Shown: piece after piece, positions 8,588-17,656 of the stretch | How positions within the stretch are numbered: the first letter of the stretch is position 1 | How the letters are laid out: every line of letters starts with the position of its first letter | Source of the DNA: Brevundimonas sp. Leaf363 | GTDB lineage: Bacteria > Pseudomonadota > Alphaproteobacteria > Caulobacterales > Caulobacteraceae | Reading direction: 5' to 3' | Length of the DNA: 64,000 bases | NCBI RefSeq assembly: GCF_001424025.1 | Contig: NZ_LMPZ01000002.1 | Coordinates: 790,714-854,713 of the forward strand | Program-made: the position numbers and the translations under genes | The notes under the pieces: generated by a model | What the model saw: only the letters and a program-made list of their open reading frames with translations | Told to the model about the DNA's origin: nothing | Databases searched by the model: none

Positions 8588-9919
8588 TCACACGGCGTTG
8601 AAGGCCTGGGCCGCTTCCGTCAGCACGCCGCGCGTGCCGCTGTCCGCCCCCCAGACATTGTACCAGCCGGGCGGTTCGTGGTGGGCGTTCGGGTCGGCCG
8701 CCTGGCGACGGGGGCGGAAGATGGTCCGGTTCCAGCCGGCGTCCTCGCTGCCGACCCAGGTCCAGAAGTTGGAGCCGGAGATGACGCCCGGGGAGGCGGC
8801 GACCTGTTCAAGCAGGCCGCGGTAGAAGCGGTCGCGGTAGGTGGTCGGGGTGCCCGGGCCGTACTCGGGGCCGTCGCGCGGGAAGCCGAATTCCTCGACC
8901 ACCATCGGCTTGCGCAACAGGCCGGCGAAGGCCGCGTGCTGGCGGATGTAGTCGGCCGATCGCTCCCAGCCGGCGTCATAGGTGCGAGCCATGTCGCGGT
9001 AGTCCAGCCAGCCCCAGTTATGGGGCCAGACGTGGATGGTCAGATAGTCGATGGAGCGCGGCGCGTGGGCCTTGGCCACGCAGTCGGCCCGCTCCAGGCA
9101 GCCCACCAGGCCCTCGCTGCCGGACGAGACCAGGTGGTTGTGGTCGAGCGACTTGATCAGGTCCGCCGTCGTCTCGATCCAGCCGTAGTAGGCCGGCAGG
9201 CGCGCGGCGCCCGCGACGACATCGCCGCCGGGGCGGGGTTCATTAGCCAACTGCCAGCTCATGATGGTCGGGTCGTCGGTGTAGCGGACGCCGCTGATCG
9301 AGTTGGTGCGCCCGACGATGGTGCGGATGTAGGCGTGATACCGGGCGATGGCGGGCGGCGTGGTGTAGAAGCCGGCGACGTATTCGGGGAAGGCGGGCCA
9401 GGGCGCAGACGGGTCGTTCATGACCATGGTCCGCCCGTCGTTGAGCCACGACAGATAGGCCATCATGCCGCCGGACCAGTCCCAGAAGTTGGTCAGGTAG
9501 ACGACCGCCTTCATGCCGCGCGCGGCCATCTCGACCATAAGGAAATCGAGACCGGCCATCAGGTCCGCGTCCTGCGTCCCGTCGGGCCGGTTGAAGGCGC
9601 GTTGCAGGCCGCCGTCGGCGCTGAGCTCCGAACCGCCCATGACCCGCAGATTGGTCACGCCCATGGCGCGCAGGTCGTCCAGCTCCCGCTTCAACCGATC
9701 GCGGTCGCCGATCCCTTCGGCGCCCATGTAGGCGTAGAAGGCGGCGTTGGCGCCGACGAACCGATAGGGCGCGCCGCCCAGCATCAGGCCCTGCGGCGTC
9801 GCGCTGACGAACCGGCCTCGGTCCAGCACGGCGGGCAGGGCGATGGGGAGGTTTGCCGGCAATGTCTGGCACGCGGCCAGGCCGAGAGGGGCGATCATCA
9901 GGGCGCGACGCGAGATCAT
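8588..9919 (-). CDS. Glycoside hydrolase family 5 (mannanase-like) lipoprotein
   Basis: 443 residues. The N-terminus has tandem arginines (MISRRALM) and a lipobox LAAC ending at C17, so a lipid-anchored, possibly Tat-exported protein is likely. The catalytic domain is a TIM barrel of the GH5 type. The general acid/base is expected at E227 in QLANEPRP and the nucleophile at E343 in VEEFGFPRDG. Aromatic motifs such as LTNFWDWSGG and IHVWPHNWGW fit the GH5 subfamily 7 beta-mannanase pattern. It probably acts on beta-mannan or a related glycan outside the cytoplasm. No transporter or other carbohydrate gene is adjacent. Confidence 0.85.
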   Translation of the reverse strand: MISRRALMIAPLGLAACQTLPANLPIALPAVLDRGRFVSATPQGLMLGGAPYRFVGANAAFYAYMGAEGIGDRDRLKRELDDLRAMGVTNLRVMGGSELSADGGLQRAFNRPDGTQDADLMAGLDFLMVEMAARGMKAVVYLTNFWDWSGGMMAYLSWLNDGRTMVMNDPSAPWPAFPEYVAGFYTTPPAIARYHAYIRTIVGRTNSISGVRYTDDPTIMSWQLANEPRPGGDVVAGAARLPAYYGWIETTADLIKSLDHNHLVSSGSEGLVGCLERADCVAKAHAPRSIDYLTIHVWPHNWGWLDYRDMARTYDAGWERSADYIRQHAAFAGLLRKPMVVEEFGFPRDGPEYGPGTPTTYRDRFYRGLLEQVAASPGVISGSNFWTWVGSEDAGWNRTIFRPRRQAADPNAHHEPPGWYNVWGADSGTRGVLTEAAQAFNAV

Positions 9920-9987
9920 GGGGAAGGCGTCGCAAGCGGGTGGGGGAGCGTCAAGGCACCACGCCTCTCACGCGCTTTCCTCTTTTC

Positions 9988-10116
9988 CTTTCGTATGGCC
10001 CGACTTGATCGGGCCACGAGGCGGCGCGCGAGAGCGCGAAGCTGTTCAGCCGTAATTGATGCAAGATCGCCTTCGGCGCCGCCTTGTCCCCCGATCAAGT
10101 CGGGGGATGACGAAAG
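9988..10116. repeat. Intergenic palindromic repeat, copy A (CTTTCGTCATCC family)
   Basis: The ends are inverted: CTTTCGTATGGCCCGACTTG on the left and, on the right, CCCCGATCAAGTCGGGGGAT followed by GACGAAAG. The centre has a second inverted motif (GGCGGCG...). It lies between the GH5 and scoB genes. Copies with the same ends occur at 45183-45325 and 46259-46372. There is no open reading frame, so it looks like a non-autonomous MITE/REP-like element. Confidence 0.8.
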
Positions 10117-10126
10117 AAGGTGGGTA

Positions 10127-10786
10127 TCAGGCGGGCAGCCCGACCCCTGGCGCGACGGTGTACTGCGCCTCGGTCTTGGCGGCGACCTCGTCCAGGCTGA
10201 CGCCTTCGGCCAGCTCGATCAGCTCCAGCCCCACGCCGTCCGGCTTGACGTCGAAGACGGCCAGGTCGGTGATGATGCGGCTGACCACGCCCATGCCCGT
10301 CAGGGGCAGGGTGCAGGCCTTCAGCACCTTGGACTGGCCGTGCTTGTTGGCGTGATCCATGACCACCACCACGCGCTTGACGCCGGCGACCAGATCCATG
10401 GCGCCGCCCATGCCCTTCACCAGCTTGCCGGGGATCATCCAGTTGGCGATGTCGCCGTTCTCGGCCACTTCCATGGCGCCCAGGATGGACAGGTTGATGT
10501 GGCCGCCGCGGATCATGGCGAAGCTGTCGGAGGAGCTGAAATAGCTGCTCTCGGGGATTTCGGTGATGGTCTGTTTGCCGGCGTTGATCAGGTCGGCGTC
10601 GACGTCCTCGTCATAGGGAAATGGGCCCATGCCCAGCATCCCGTTCTCGGACTGCAGCGTCACCTCCATCCCCTCGGGAATGTAGTTGGCCACCAGGGTC
10701 GGAATGCCGATGCCCAGGTTCACATAGAAGCCGTCCTGCAGCTCCTGCGCGGCGCGTTCGGCCAGCTGTTCGCGAGTGCGGGGCAT
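10127..10786 (-). CDS. scoB: 3-oxoacid CoA-transferase subunit B
   Basis: 219 residues. It is the beta subunit of succinyl-CoA:3-ketoacid (acetoacetate) CoA-transferase. The active-site region [10 protein letters not shown] carries the glutamate expected to form the CoA thioester intermediate. Other family marks are [15 protein letters not shown] near the start and a [10 protein letters not shown] stretch. The ATG at 10786 shares one base with the TAA of scoA, so the two subunits are coupled. The enzyme activates acetoacetate or other 3-oxoacids using succinyl-CoA, which may link to polyhydroxybutyrate turnover given the phasin at 31 kb. Confidence 0.94.
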   Translation of the reverse strand: MPRTREQLAERAAQELQDGFYVNLGIGIPTLVANYIPEGMEVTLQSENGMLGMGPFPYDEDVDADLINAGKQTITEIPESSYFSSSDSFAMIRGGHINLSILGAMEVAENGDIANWMIPGKLVKGMGGAMDLVAGVKRVVVVMDHANKHGQSKVLKACTLPLTGMGVVSRIITDLAVFDVKPDGVGLELIELAEGVSLDEVAAKTEAQYTVAPGVGLPA

Positions 10787-11490
10787 TATGCGGTCTCCCG
10801 GGTGCGGATAGTCCGCTGCTCGATCCGCTTCTCGGACACCGTCTTGACGATGCGGTCGATGTAGATGCCGGGCGTGTGGATCTGGTCCGGGTCGATGGAG
10901 CCGACGGGGACGATTTCCTCGACCTCGACGACGGTGACCTTGCCGGCCGTGGCCATCATCGGGTTGAAGTTGCGGGCCGTCTTGCGGAATACCAGATTGC
11001 CGCGCTCGTCGGCCTTCCAAGCCTTCACGATGGCCAGGTCGGCGACCAGGCCGGTCTCCATGACGTAGTCGCGGCCGCCGAAGTCGCGCACTTCCTTGCC
11101 GTCGGCGACCAGGGTGCCGACGCCGGTGGCGGTGAAGAAGGCCGGGATGCCGGCGCCGCCCGCCCGGATGCGCTCGGCAAGGGTGCCCTGCGGGTTGAAC
11201 TCGAGCTGCAGCTCGCCGGCCAGATACTGGCGCTCGAACTCCTTGTTCTCGCCGACGTAGGACGAGATCATCTTGGCGATCTGGCGCGTCTCCAAGAGCT
11301 GGCCCAGGCCGAAGCCGTCCACGCCCGCGTTGTTGGAGATGACGGTCAGGCCCTTGGCGCCGCTGTCGCGCAGGGCCGCGATCAGCTTTTCCGGGATGCC
11401 GCACAGGCCGAAGCCGCCGGACATGACGGTCATCCCGTCGAACGTCAGGCCCTCCAGCGCGGCGTTCGCGTCGGGGAAGATCTTGCGCAT
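10786..11490 (-). CDS. scoA: 3-oxoacid CoA-transferase subunit A
   Basis: 234 residues. It is the alpha subunit of the same enzyme. Its family signature is [18 protein letters not shown] in the N-terminal 40 residues, followed by [14 protein letters not shown] and the GVGT loop. The length is normal for separate-subunit ScoA/AtoD proteins. It is the first gene of the scoAB pair and is transcribed leftwards. The upstream 110 bases are AT-richer and probably hold the promoter. Confidence 0.94.
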   Translation of the reverse strand: MRKIFPDANAALEGLTFDGMTVMSGGFGLCGIPEKLIAALRDSGAKGLTVISNNAGVDGFGLGQLLETRQIAKMISSYVGENKEFERQYLAGELQLEFNPQGTLAERIRAGGAGIPAFFTATGVGTLVADGKEVRDFGGRDYVMETGLVADLAIVKAWKADERGNLVFRKTARNFNPMMATAGKVTVVEVEEIVPVGSIDPDQIHTPGIYIDRIVKTVSEKRIEQRTIRTRETA

Positions 11491-11601
11491 CGGCTCCCTT
11501 ATTTCATTCTACGATGAATATTCGGCGGTTCTTACGGCGTCGCGCGCAACGGGGCAAGCCGAGGCCTCTTCGATAGCGTCTACGCTGTAAGCGAGCCAGA
11601 C

Positions 11602-12369
11602 CTAGCGCGAACGGCCCGTCGTCACCGCATGGGCGGGCGGGGCGCCGCGGTCGCGGTAGCGGGCGCCCTTCAGCATGACCTTGATGGCTTCCCAGTGGAT
11701 GCCGCCGGTGACCTTCCAGGTCAGCAGCGGGTGGGTCCAGAAGGCGCGCCAGAGCGAGGCGTCGGTCAGAGGCTGGCGGCGGCCGATGAAGCTGGCGGTC
11801 AGGATCGGCGTGTCGCCCCGGCGGACGGCGACGACGACGGACAGCACCTCGCCGGTGCGGACCGTGAAGTCGTAGGTCATGCCCATGTCCATGAAGGGCG
11901 AGACGAACAGGGCCTTTTCGGCGGTCTGGCGGATCGGGCCGTCGGCCGGGGCCGCGATCAGGTAGCTGTGCCGCTCGTGGAAGGTGTTTGTCACCTCATA
12001 GAGCAGGGCGCCGACCGTGCCGTTCGCCCGGTGGCAGAAGAGGACGCTGATCGGATTGAAGCCGTAGCCAAGGATGCGCGGCATGGTCAGCAGGCGGATG
12101 CTGTGGGCGCTGTCGGTTATACCGGCCTCGGCCAGCCGCGCTTCGACCTGGCCGCGCAGGGGTGCGCCCGACCGATCGCCGTGGTCCTCGGGACGGAAGC
12201 TGATCAGCCCGAACGCCTTGCGCGGCAGACGCTTGAGCCGCGTCTGCAGGGCGTCAAGCGCGTCCAAGTCCAACAGCACCATCCAGGTGCGGTAGCGCAG
12301 GCGGTGATCGAACGTGCGGACCCGCTGGTGGACGACTTCGCCGACATAGAGGGCCGAGCGATCGGTCAC
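11602..12369 (-). CDS. DUF1365 family protein
   Basis: 255 residues from a GTG at 12369, five bases after the stop of the FAD oxidoreductase. The first residues (ALYVGEVVHQRV..FDHRLRYR) are the typical DUF1365 opening, which argues against the longer frame. Internal motifs LLTMPRILGYGFNPISVLFCH and VTNTFHERHSYL are characteristic. The biochemical function is unknown. Genes of this type consistently sit beside a FAD oxidoreductase and a CFA-like methyltransferase, as here, so a role in fatty-acyl chain modification of membrane lipids is likely. Confidence 0.88.
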   Translation of the reverse strand: MTDRSALYVGEVVHQRVRTFDHRLRYRTWMVLLDLDALDALQTRLKRLPRKAFGLISFRPEDHGDRSGAPLRGQVEARLAEAGITDSAHSIRLLTMPRILGYGFNPISVLFCHRANGTVGALLYEVTNTFHERHSYLIAAPADGPIRQTAEKALFVSPFMDMGMTYDFTVRTGEVLSVVVAVRRGDTPILTASFIGRRQPLTDASLWRAFWTHPLLTWKVTGGIHWEAIKVMLKGARYRDRGAPPAHAVTTGRSR

Positions 12370-12374
12370 GGGCT

Positions 12375-13718
12375 TCAGGCGGCCCGGGCCAGGTCCGCGG
12401 CGCCCAGGCGGATGCGGCCGCTCTCGTTGGCGACGGTCCACGGCCGACGCACGCCGCCCAACTGTTCGGCCACAGCGAGGCCGGCCTGCAAGCCGTCCTC
12501 GTGGAAGCCGGACCCGAACCAGGCGCCGGCGAACCAGACGCCGCCTTCGCCCTGGAGGGACCAGAGGTGATCCTGAGCCGCCACGGCGGCCTGGTCGAAG
12601 ACCGGATGCTCATAGTCCCATTCGCCCAGCACCAAGGCGGGATCCGGCTCGTGCGCGGGGTTCAGGCTGACGAACAGGGGCTCGCCGGGCAGGGATTGGA
12701 GCTCGTTCATCCAGTAGGTGACGCCGCCTTCGCCCGCGCGATCCGAGCGGCCCATGTGCGTCCAGGCGGCCCAGGCCTTTCTGCGGCGCGGCATCAGGGC
12801 GACGTCGCGGTGCAGGACCGCGCGGTTGGGACGGTAGGCGATGGCGCCCAGCAGGGCGCGCTCCTGATCGGTCGGCTGATCGAGCAGCCGCAGCGCCTGA
12901 TCTGAGTGAGTCGCCAGGACGACGGCGTCGTAACCCTGCATCGACCCATCCGCCATTCGCAGGAAGGGACCGACAGGGCCGCGGCCGACGCCGTCGATCC
13001 GCGCGTCCGTGACGATGCGGCCCTGAAGCGGCCGCGTCAGGTGCGAGATGTATTGTCGGGCGCCGCCGTCGACCGTGCGCCACGTCGGCCGCAGGTCATA
13101 GGCCAGCAGGTTGTGGTTCATGTAGAACCGCACGAAGGCGGCGGCCGGATAGTCGCGCATCTGCTCCAGCGTGCAGGACCAGATCGCCGCGGCCTGGGGC
13201 AGCAGATACGCGTCGCGGAACAGGGCGCTGTAGCCCGCGCGGCCCAGCCAGGCGTCCAGCGTCTCGCCCGATCGCTCCAACTCCGCCAGTTCCCTCGGCG
13301 CCTCCTTCTGGAAGCGCAGAATGTCGCCGACCATCCGCCAGAACTTGGGCCGGGCCCAGTTACGCTTCTGGGCGAAGATGGCGGACAGGCCCTGGGTGCA
13401 ATACTCCAGCGCGCCCTCGTCGATGGACACGGCGAAGGACATCATGGCCGGCTTGGTGGCGACGCCCAGATGCGCCAGCATCGCCGTCAGATTGGGGTAG
13501 TTGGCCTCGTTATAGACGATGAAGCCGGTGTCGACGGCGACGGGCTGGTCCACGCCCAGGACCGTCACGGTGTTGGTGTGCCCGCCGATGCGGTTCTCAC
13601 GTTCGTACAGGGTGACGTCGTGGCTCTGGCTGAGCAGCCAGGCGCAGGAAAGGCCGCTGACGCCCGAGCCGATCACGGCGACACGCAGGCGTTTGTCGAG
13701 GGCGGTCAGGGTCGTCAT
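12375..13718 (-). CDS. FAD-dependent oxidoreductase of the CFA-cluster type (COG2907-like)
   Basis: 447 residues. An N-terminal dinucleotide-binding motif (VAVIGSGVSGLSCAWLLSQ, about residues 13-31) is followed by the acidic end of strand 2 (LYERENRIGGHTNT). The C-terminus contains FAGAWFGSGFHEDGLQAGL, the FAD-contact motif of the amine-oxidase superfamily. It is transcribed divergently from the CFA-like methyltransferase and is followed by DUF1365. In Rhodobacter sphaeroides comparable clusters belong to the singlet-oxygen sigma-E/ChrR regulon and contribute to methylated or furan fatty acids. That link is inferred here from gene content. Confidence 0.88.
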   Translation of the reverse strand: MTTLTALDKRLRVAVIGSGVSGLSCAWLLSQSHDVTLYERENRIGGHTNTVTVLGVDQPVAVDTGFIVYNEANYPNLTAMLAHLGVATKPAMMSFAVSIDEGALEYCTQGLSAIFAQKRNWARPKFWRMVGDILRFQKEAPRELAELERSGETLDAWLGRAGYSALFRDAYLLPQAAAIWSCTLEQMRDYPAAAFVRFYMNHNLLAYDLRPTWRTVDGGARQYISHLTRPLQGRIVTDARIDGVGRGPVGPFLRMADGSMQGYDAVVLATHSDQALRLLDQPTDQERALLGAIAYRPNRAVLHRDVALMPRRRKAWAAWTHMGRSDRAGEGGVTYWMNELQSLPGEPLFVSLNPAHEPDPALVLGEWDYEHPVFDQAAVAAQDHLWSLQGEGGVWFAGAWFGSGFHEDGLQAGLAVAEQLGGVRRPWTVANESGRIRLGAADLARAA

Positions 13719-13888
13719 GCAGGCTCCGGCCGGTGTTTCGCCAAGCTACGTTTTCCGCATCGCGACGGATGACATCCGGGTCGGCGTGCGTCTCGTATAT
13801 CGTATTGCCTGACAAGCGGAGCCGTTACGCGCGGCCGTGCGTTGGGTTGCATCATCGCCTCGCCCACATCCCGTTTCCCGGAGCCGCC

Positions 13889-14932
13889 ATGACCTTCGCC
13901 AACGCCGCGATCCGCCAGTTGCAGGACGCGCCCTTTCCAGACTTCGTGACCAAGCCGGCCATCGACAGTCTGGTCACCGAGGCGCGGCGGCGACTGGATC
14001 GCGAGCGTCCGCACGACGAAGCCGCCTTTGCGCGCGACATGGCGGTGCGACCGATCGCCGAGCATACGGAGGCGGCGAACGAGCAGCACTACGAACTGCC
14101 GCCCGAGTTCTTCAAAATCTGCCTCGGCGCGCGGCTGAAGTATTCCTGCTGCCTCTATCCCGACGCCGACACCACGCTGGACGAGGCGGAGGAGCTGGCG
14201 CTGGCTCAGACGTGCGAGCACGCGGACCTGCGGGACGGGCAGAGCGTCCTGGAGCTGGGCTGCGGCTGGGGTTCGCTGAGCCTGTGGATGGCCGAGCAAT
14301 ATCCGAATGCACGCATCACGGCCGTGTCCAACAGCCACGGCCAGCGTGGTCACATCGAGGCCGAGGCGGCGGCGCGCGGGCTGATGAACCTGACGGTCGT
14401 CACGCGCGACATGAATGTCTTCGACACCGACGCCCGCTTTGACCGGATCGTTTCGGTGGAGATGTTCGAGCACATGGCCAACTGGCGCGCGCTGCTGACG
14501 AAGGCGCAGGCCTGGCTGAAGCCTGACGGGCGGGCCTTCATCCACGTCTTCACGCACCGCGACGCGCCTTACCGGTTCGATCACAACGACAGCGAGGACT
14601 TCATCGCCCAGCACTTCTTCACGGGCGGCGTCATGCCCAGCAAGGGCTTGATCCGGCAGTTTCCGGACCTGTTCCGCGTCGAGGAGGAATGGACGTGGAA
14701 CGGCGTCAACTATCAGCGCACGGCGCTGGACTGGTTGGCCAACATGGACCGGAACGTTGATCGCGTGACCGAGCTTATGGAAGAGACCTACGGCGCCAAG
14801 GCCAAGCTGTGGCGACGGCGCTGGCGGCGGTTCTATCTGGCCACCGCCGGTCTGTTTGGAAACGACGAGGGCCGCACCTGGGCGGTCAGCCACTATCGGC
14901 TGGCGCCCGTCGCCGCCGCAACCGAAGCCTGA
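13889..14932 (+). CDS. Cyclopropane-fatty-acyl-phospholipid synthase family methyltransferase
   Basis: 347 residues. The ATG at 13889 begins MTFANAAIRQ; the longer open frame has no family similarity. The SAM-binding motif I is VLELGCGWGSL at ~120-130. The preceding stretch NEQHYELPPEFF and the later VEMFEHMANW and MPSKGLIRQF are CFA-synthase-like. The protein is shorter than E. coli Cfa, as expected for the short methyltransferase branch. It probably methylates unsaturated acyl chains in membrane phospholipids. It is divergent from the FAD oxidoreductase and DUF1365 pair and followed 17 bases later by a DUF2177 membrane protein. Confidence 0.88.
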   Translation: MTFANAAIRQLQDAPFPDFVTKPAIDSLVTEARRRLDRERPHDEAAFARDMAVRPIAEHTEAANEQHYELPPEFFKICLGARLKYSCCLYPDADTTLDEAEELALAQTCEHADLRDGQSVLELGCGWGSLSLWMAEQYPNARITAVSNSHGQRGHIEAEAAARGLMNLTVVTRDMNVFDTDARFDRIVSVEMFEHMANWRALLTKAQAWLKPDGRAFIHVFTHRDAPYRFDHNDSEDFIAQHFFTGGVMPSKGLIRQFPDLFRVEEEWTWNGVNYQRTALDWLANMDRNVDRVTELMEETYGAKAKLWRRRWRRFYLATAGLFGNDEGRTWAVSHYRLAPVAAATEA

Positions 14933-14949
14933 TCCGGAGACGACCTTTG

Positions 14950-15354
14950 ATGCGCTATTTGATCGCCTATGTCGCCACGGGCCTGGCCTTTGCCGTCATC
15001 GACGCCGTCTGGCTGACCACCATGACGAACAAGCTCTACAAGCCCGTGCTGGGCCCGATCATGCTGGCCAAGCCGAACATGGTCGCGGCGGTCGCTTTTT
15101 ACCTGATCATGATCGGCGGCATCGTCTTCTTCGCCGTTGCGCCGGCCCTGCGAGAGGGCGGCTGGACGCGCGCGCTGCTGAACGGTGCGGTGCTGGGGCT
15201 TGTCGCCTACGCGACCTATGACCTGACCAACCAGGCGACGCTGGCGGTCTGGCAGACCAAGCTGACGATCCTGGATCTGTGCTGGGGCACGTTCGTGACG
15301 GGAACGGCGGCGACGGTCGGCTATCTGGCGACGCGCTGGTTCGAGGCCCGCTGA
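14950..15354 (+). CDS. DUF2177 family membrane protein
   Basis: 134 residues with four predicted membrane segments. The family motif FAVIDAVWL appears in the first helix and YDLTNQATL in the third. Function is unknown. DUF2177 genes recur in the DUF1365 / FAD oxidoreductase / CFA-methyltransferase neighbourhood, so a role in the same lipid pathway is plausible. It is 17 bases downstream of the methyltransferase, probably in one transcript. Confidence 0.87.
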   Translation: MRYLIAYVATGLAFAVIDAVWLTTMTNKLYKPVLGPIMLAKPNMVAAVAFYLIMIGGIVFFAVAPALREGGWTRALLNGAVLGLVAYATYDLTNQATLAVWQTKLTILDLCWGTFVTGTAATVGYLATRWFEAR

Positions 15355-15473
15355 TCGCGGCAGGCGGGTCCCGTCTTAACCTTTTTCTTCGCGCGACGCG
15401 GGCAGGGCGTGGCAGGCGCGCTGCGTTAGGGTAAAAGAAGGGTCGGTGAGAAAGCTCGCCTTGGGGGGCGGTT

Positions 15474-16394
15474 TTGCGCGCAGGCATCAACCTGTTGACG
15501 GCGGCGGTGGGCGTGGGCGTGGTGCTCGGCCTGTTGCTGACGCACGACGGTCGGACCTGGCTGCGCCATCCGACGCTGATGCTGGGCGGCCAGGCCAATG
15601 CCTCGGCCGTGGCGCCGGCTCAGCGCGCGCCGCCCGCCCCTGATCCGATCAAGCCGGCCATGACGCCCGCGGCCGCGCCGGCGGCCTTTATGGTCACCCC
15701 CATCGCCGATCGCCTGAAGGCAGGTCGCCTGCGCGTCGGCGTGTTCGGCGACTCGATGGGCGACGGCCTCTATACCGCCCTTTATCGCGATCTGCGGGGC
15801 GCCTCGGGCGTCACCGTGACCAAGTACAGCGAGGTCTCCACGGGGCTCAGCCGCTACGACTACGTCGACATCCAGGCCAAGACCGAGCGCCAACTGCGCG
15901 AGGATCCGGTCGATGTGGCGGTCGTCCTGTTCGGCACAAATGACGCCCAGGGCATCAGCCTGGACGGGCAGGTCCACGACTTTGGTACGCCGGGGTGGAA
16001 GGCCGCCTATGCGAGACGGGTGACGGATCTGGTGACCCTGCTGCGCGCCAACGACGTCGCCGTCTACTGGGTCGGCCTGCCGCGCATGAAGCGGGCCTCG
16101 TTCGACGAGAAGATGACCCTGATCAACAGTGTGGTCGAGGAGCGGATGCATGCGCTGAGCGTCCCCTATCTGCCGACCGTGGCCGTTACCTCGAACAGCG
16201 AAGGCGATTACGAGGCCTATCTGCCGGCCGGCGACAGCGACCGTCCGACCCTCATGCGGGCCAACGACGGCATCCACCTGTCGATGGCCGGATACCTGCG
16301 GATCGCCGCCCCCGTCGCCGAGCGGCTGAAGCGCGATGCCGGGGTCAGATCTGGCGCCGTCGCGACGGCCGCCGCGGCCGCGCCCGCTGCCTGA
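15474..16394 (+). CDS. DUF459-type SGNH hydrolase, membrane-anchored
   Basis: 306 residues if the TTG at 15474 is used; a purine run (GGGGGGCGG) sits just upstream but the start is not certain. One N-terminal membrane segment precedes a Pro/Ala-rich linker and an SGNH domain: block I FGDSMGDGL, block III-like LFGTNDAQG, and block V DGIHLSMAGY with the Asp/His pair. The nucleophile should be the Ser in GDSMG. DUF459 proteins occur with MBOAT acyltransferases. Here it begins an operon with a second SGNH protein and an MBOAT, which suggests periplasmic O-acetyl transfer to, or removal from, a surface glycan or peptidoglycan. Confidence 0.86.
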   Translation: MRAGINLLTAAVGVGVVLGLLLTHDGRTWLRHPTLMLGGQANASAVAPAQRAPPAPDPIKPAMTPAAAPAAFMVTPIADRLKAGRLRVGVFGDSMGDGLYTALYRDLRGASGVTVTKYSEVSTGLSRYDYVDIQAKTERQLREDPVDVAVVLFGTNDAQGISLDGQVHDFGTPGWKAAYARRVTDLVTLLRANDVAVYWVGLPRMKRASFDEKMTLINSVVEERMHALSVPYLPTVAVTSNSEGDYEAYLPAGDSDRPTLMRANDGIHLSMAGYLRIAAPVAERLKRDAGVRSGAVATAAAAAPAA

Positions 16395-16396
16395 GG

Positions 16397-17656
16397 ATGC
16401 GTCGGTTCGCCCCGTGGGGCGTGCTCGCCGCCCTGTTCGCCGCGCCGGTTCAGGCCCAGATTCCCTATGAGGCGTTGCAGGCGCCCGCCGCCGGTCTGAC
16501 GGTCTGTCCCGGCGGGCTGTGCCAGCCCGGCGCGCTGAGCGGCTTCTTCCAAGCGCTGCAGGCGACCGAGCAGGGGGCGCGGACCCGGCCCGTCCACATC
16601 GTCCAGCTGGGCGACAGCCACACCGCCGGCGACCGCATTCCCGGCGCCCTGCGCGCCCGGCTTCAGGCGCGCTTCGGATCGGCCGGGCGGGGCGTGGTGG
16701 CGCCCGGCGTGCCCTATGCCGGATACGGGCCGTTGCAGCTTCAGGTGCAGGCGCAGGACTGGTCGATCGCGACCGCGCCCCTGACGCCCGCCAGCGGGGT
16801 GAGCAGCGCGGAGATCGGTCTGGCCGGGGTGACGCGCCCCGCCTACGGCCCGGCGCCGCGCCTGTCGCTGACGCTGGAACCCGGCGCGGAGGCGCAGGTC
16901 GTCACCCTGTGCGGACGTGGCGGTCCGAATGCGGGCGGTTTTCGGCTCGATGCCGACGGGGCGAGGCAGACGGTGGAACTGTCGACCACCGCGTCCGGCC
17001 CTGCCTGCCGCCGCCTGCGGCTGGACCGCGCCGCGACCCGGCTGGAGCTGACGCCCCTGTCGGCTGACGCCGAGCTTTATGACATCGAGACCGAGACAGG
17101 GCGGCCGGGCGTCATCGTGTCCAGCCTGGGCGTCGTGGGGGCCACGCTGCGCGAGCTGGCCGCGCGCGACGAGAGCATCGCCGGGCTGGAGCTGGCGGTC
17201 TGGCGGCCCAGCCTGATCGTGGTGGCCTTCGGGACAAATGAGGGGTTCGATCCCGGCTTCGATCCGGTGTCTTACGCCTCCAGCCTGCGCGCCCAGATCG
17301 GCCGCCTGCGCCGGTTGTCGCCGCAGGCGTCCCTGCTGATTCTCGGCGCGCCCGACGCCCTGCGGTCCGGCTCGCCCGGCGGGTGCAGCGCGGACGGCGA
17401 TCGCGCGCCGCCGCCGCAACTGGCCATGGTGCGGAATGTGCAGCGGGCCATCGCGTCGGAAATGGGCGTCGCTTTCTGGGACTGGCAGGGACGGATGGGG
17501 GGAGAGTGTTCGGCGGACCGGCTGGCCCTGCAGGCGGACCCCTTTGTGCGCGGCGACCGCGTCCACTTCACCTCCGCCGGGGCCGACTGGATCGGCGGCC
17601 TGCTGAACGACGACCTGATGGCGGCCTATGAGGCCTGGAAGCAGGGGCAGGGCTGA
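16397..17656 (+). CDS. Secreted SGNH/GDSL-type esterase-like protein
   Basis: 419 residues with a Sec signal peptide ending around AAPVQAQ. SGNH blocks are visible: HIVQLGDSHTAGD (nucleophile Ser), VVAFGTNEGFD and DRVHFTSAGADW (catalytic Asp/His). A beta-rich insert lies between blocks I and III, about residues 110-270, and resembles the carbohydrate-binding inserts of peptidoglycan O-acetyltransferase/esterase proteins such as PatB/Ape2. It starts two bases after the DUF459 gene, and its stop overlaps the MBOAT start by one base. The likely role is periplasmic transfer of the acyl group delivered by the MBOAT protein. Confidence 0.86.
   Translation: MRRFAPWGVLAALFAAPVQAQIPYEALQAPAAGLTVCPGGLCQPGALSGFFQALQATEQGARTRPVHIVQLGDSHTAGDRIPGALRARLQARFGSAGRGVVAPGVPYAGYGPLQLQVQAQDWSIATAPLTPASGVSSAEIGLAGVTRPAYGPAPRLSLTLEPGAEAQVVTLCGRGGPNAGGFRLDADGARQTVELSTTASGPACRRLRLDRAATRLELTPLSADAELYDIETETGRPGVIVSSLGVVGATLRELAARDESIAGLELAVWRPSLIVVAFGTNEGFDPGFDPVSYASSLRAQIGRLRRLSPQASLLILGAPDALRSGSPGGCSADGDRAPPPQLAMVRNVQRAIASEMGVAFWDWQGRMGGECSADRLALQADPFVRGDRVHFTSAGADWIGGLLNDDLMAAYEAWKQGQG

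Noticed and set aside
8678..10864. 728-codon open frame on the plus strand
   Set aside because: It is antisense to the GH5 and scoB genes, Gly/Arg/Val-rich, and passes through an intergenic repeat. High GC produces such shadows; the minus-strand proteins have clear families.
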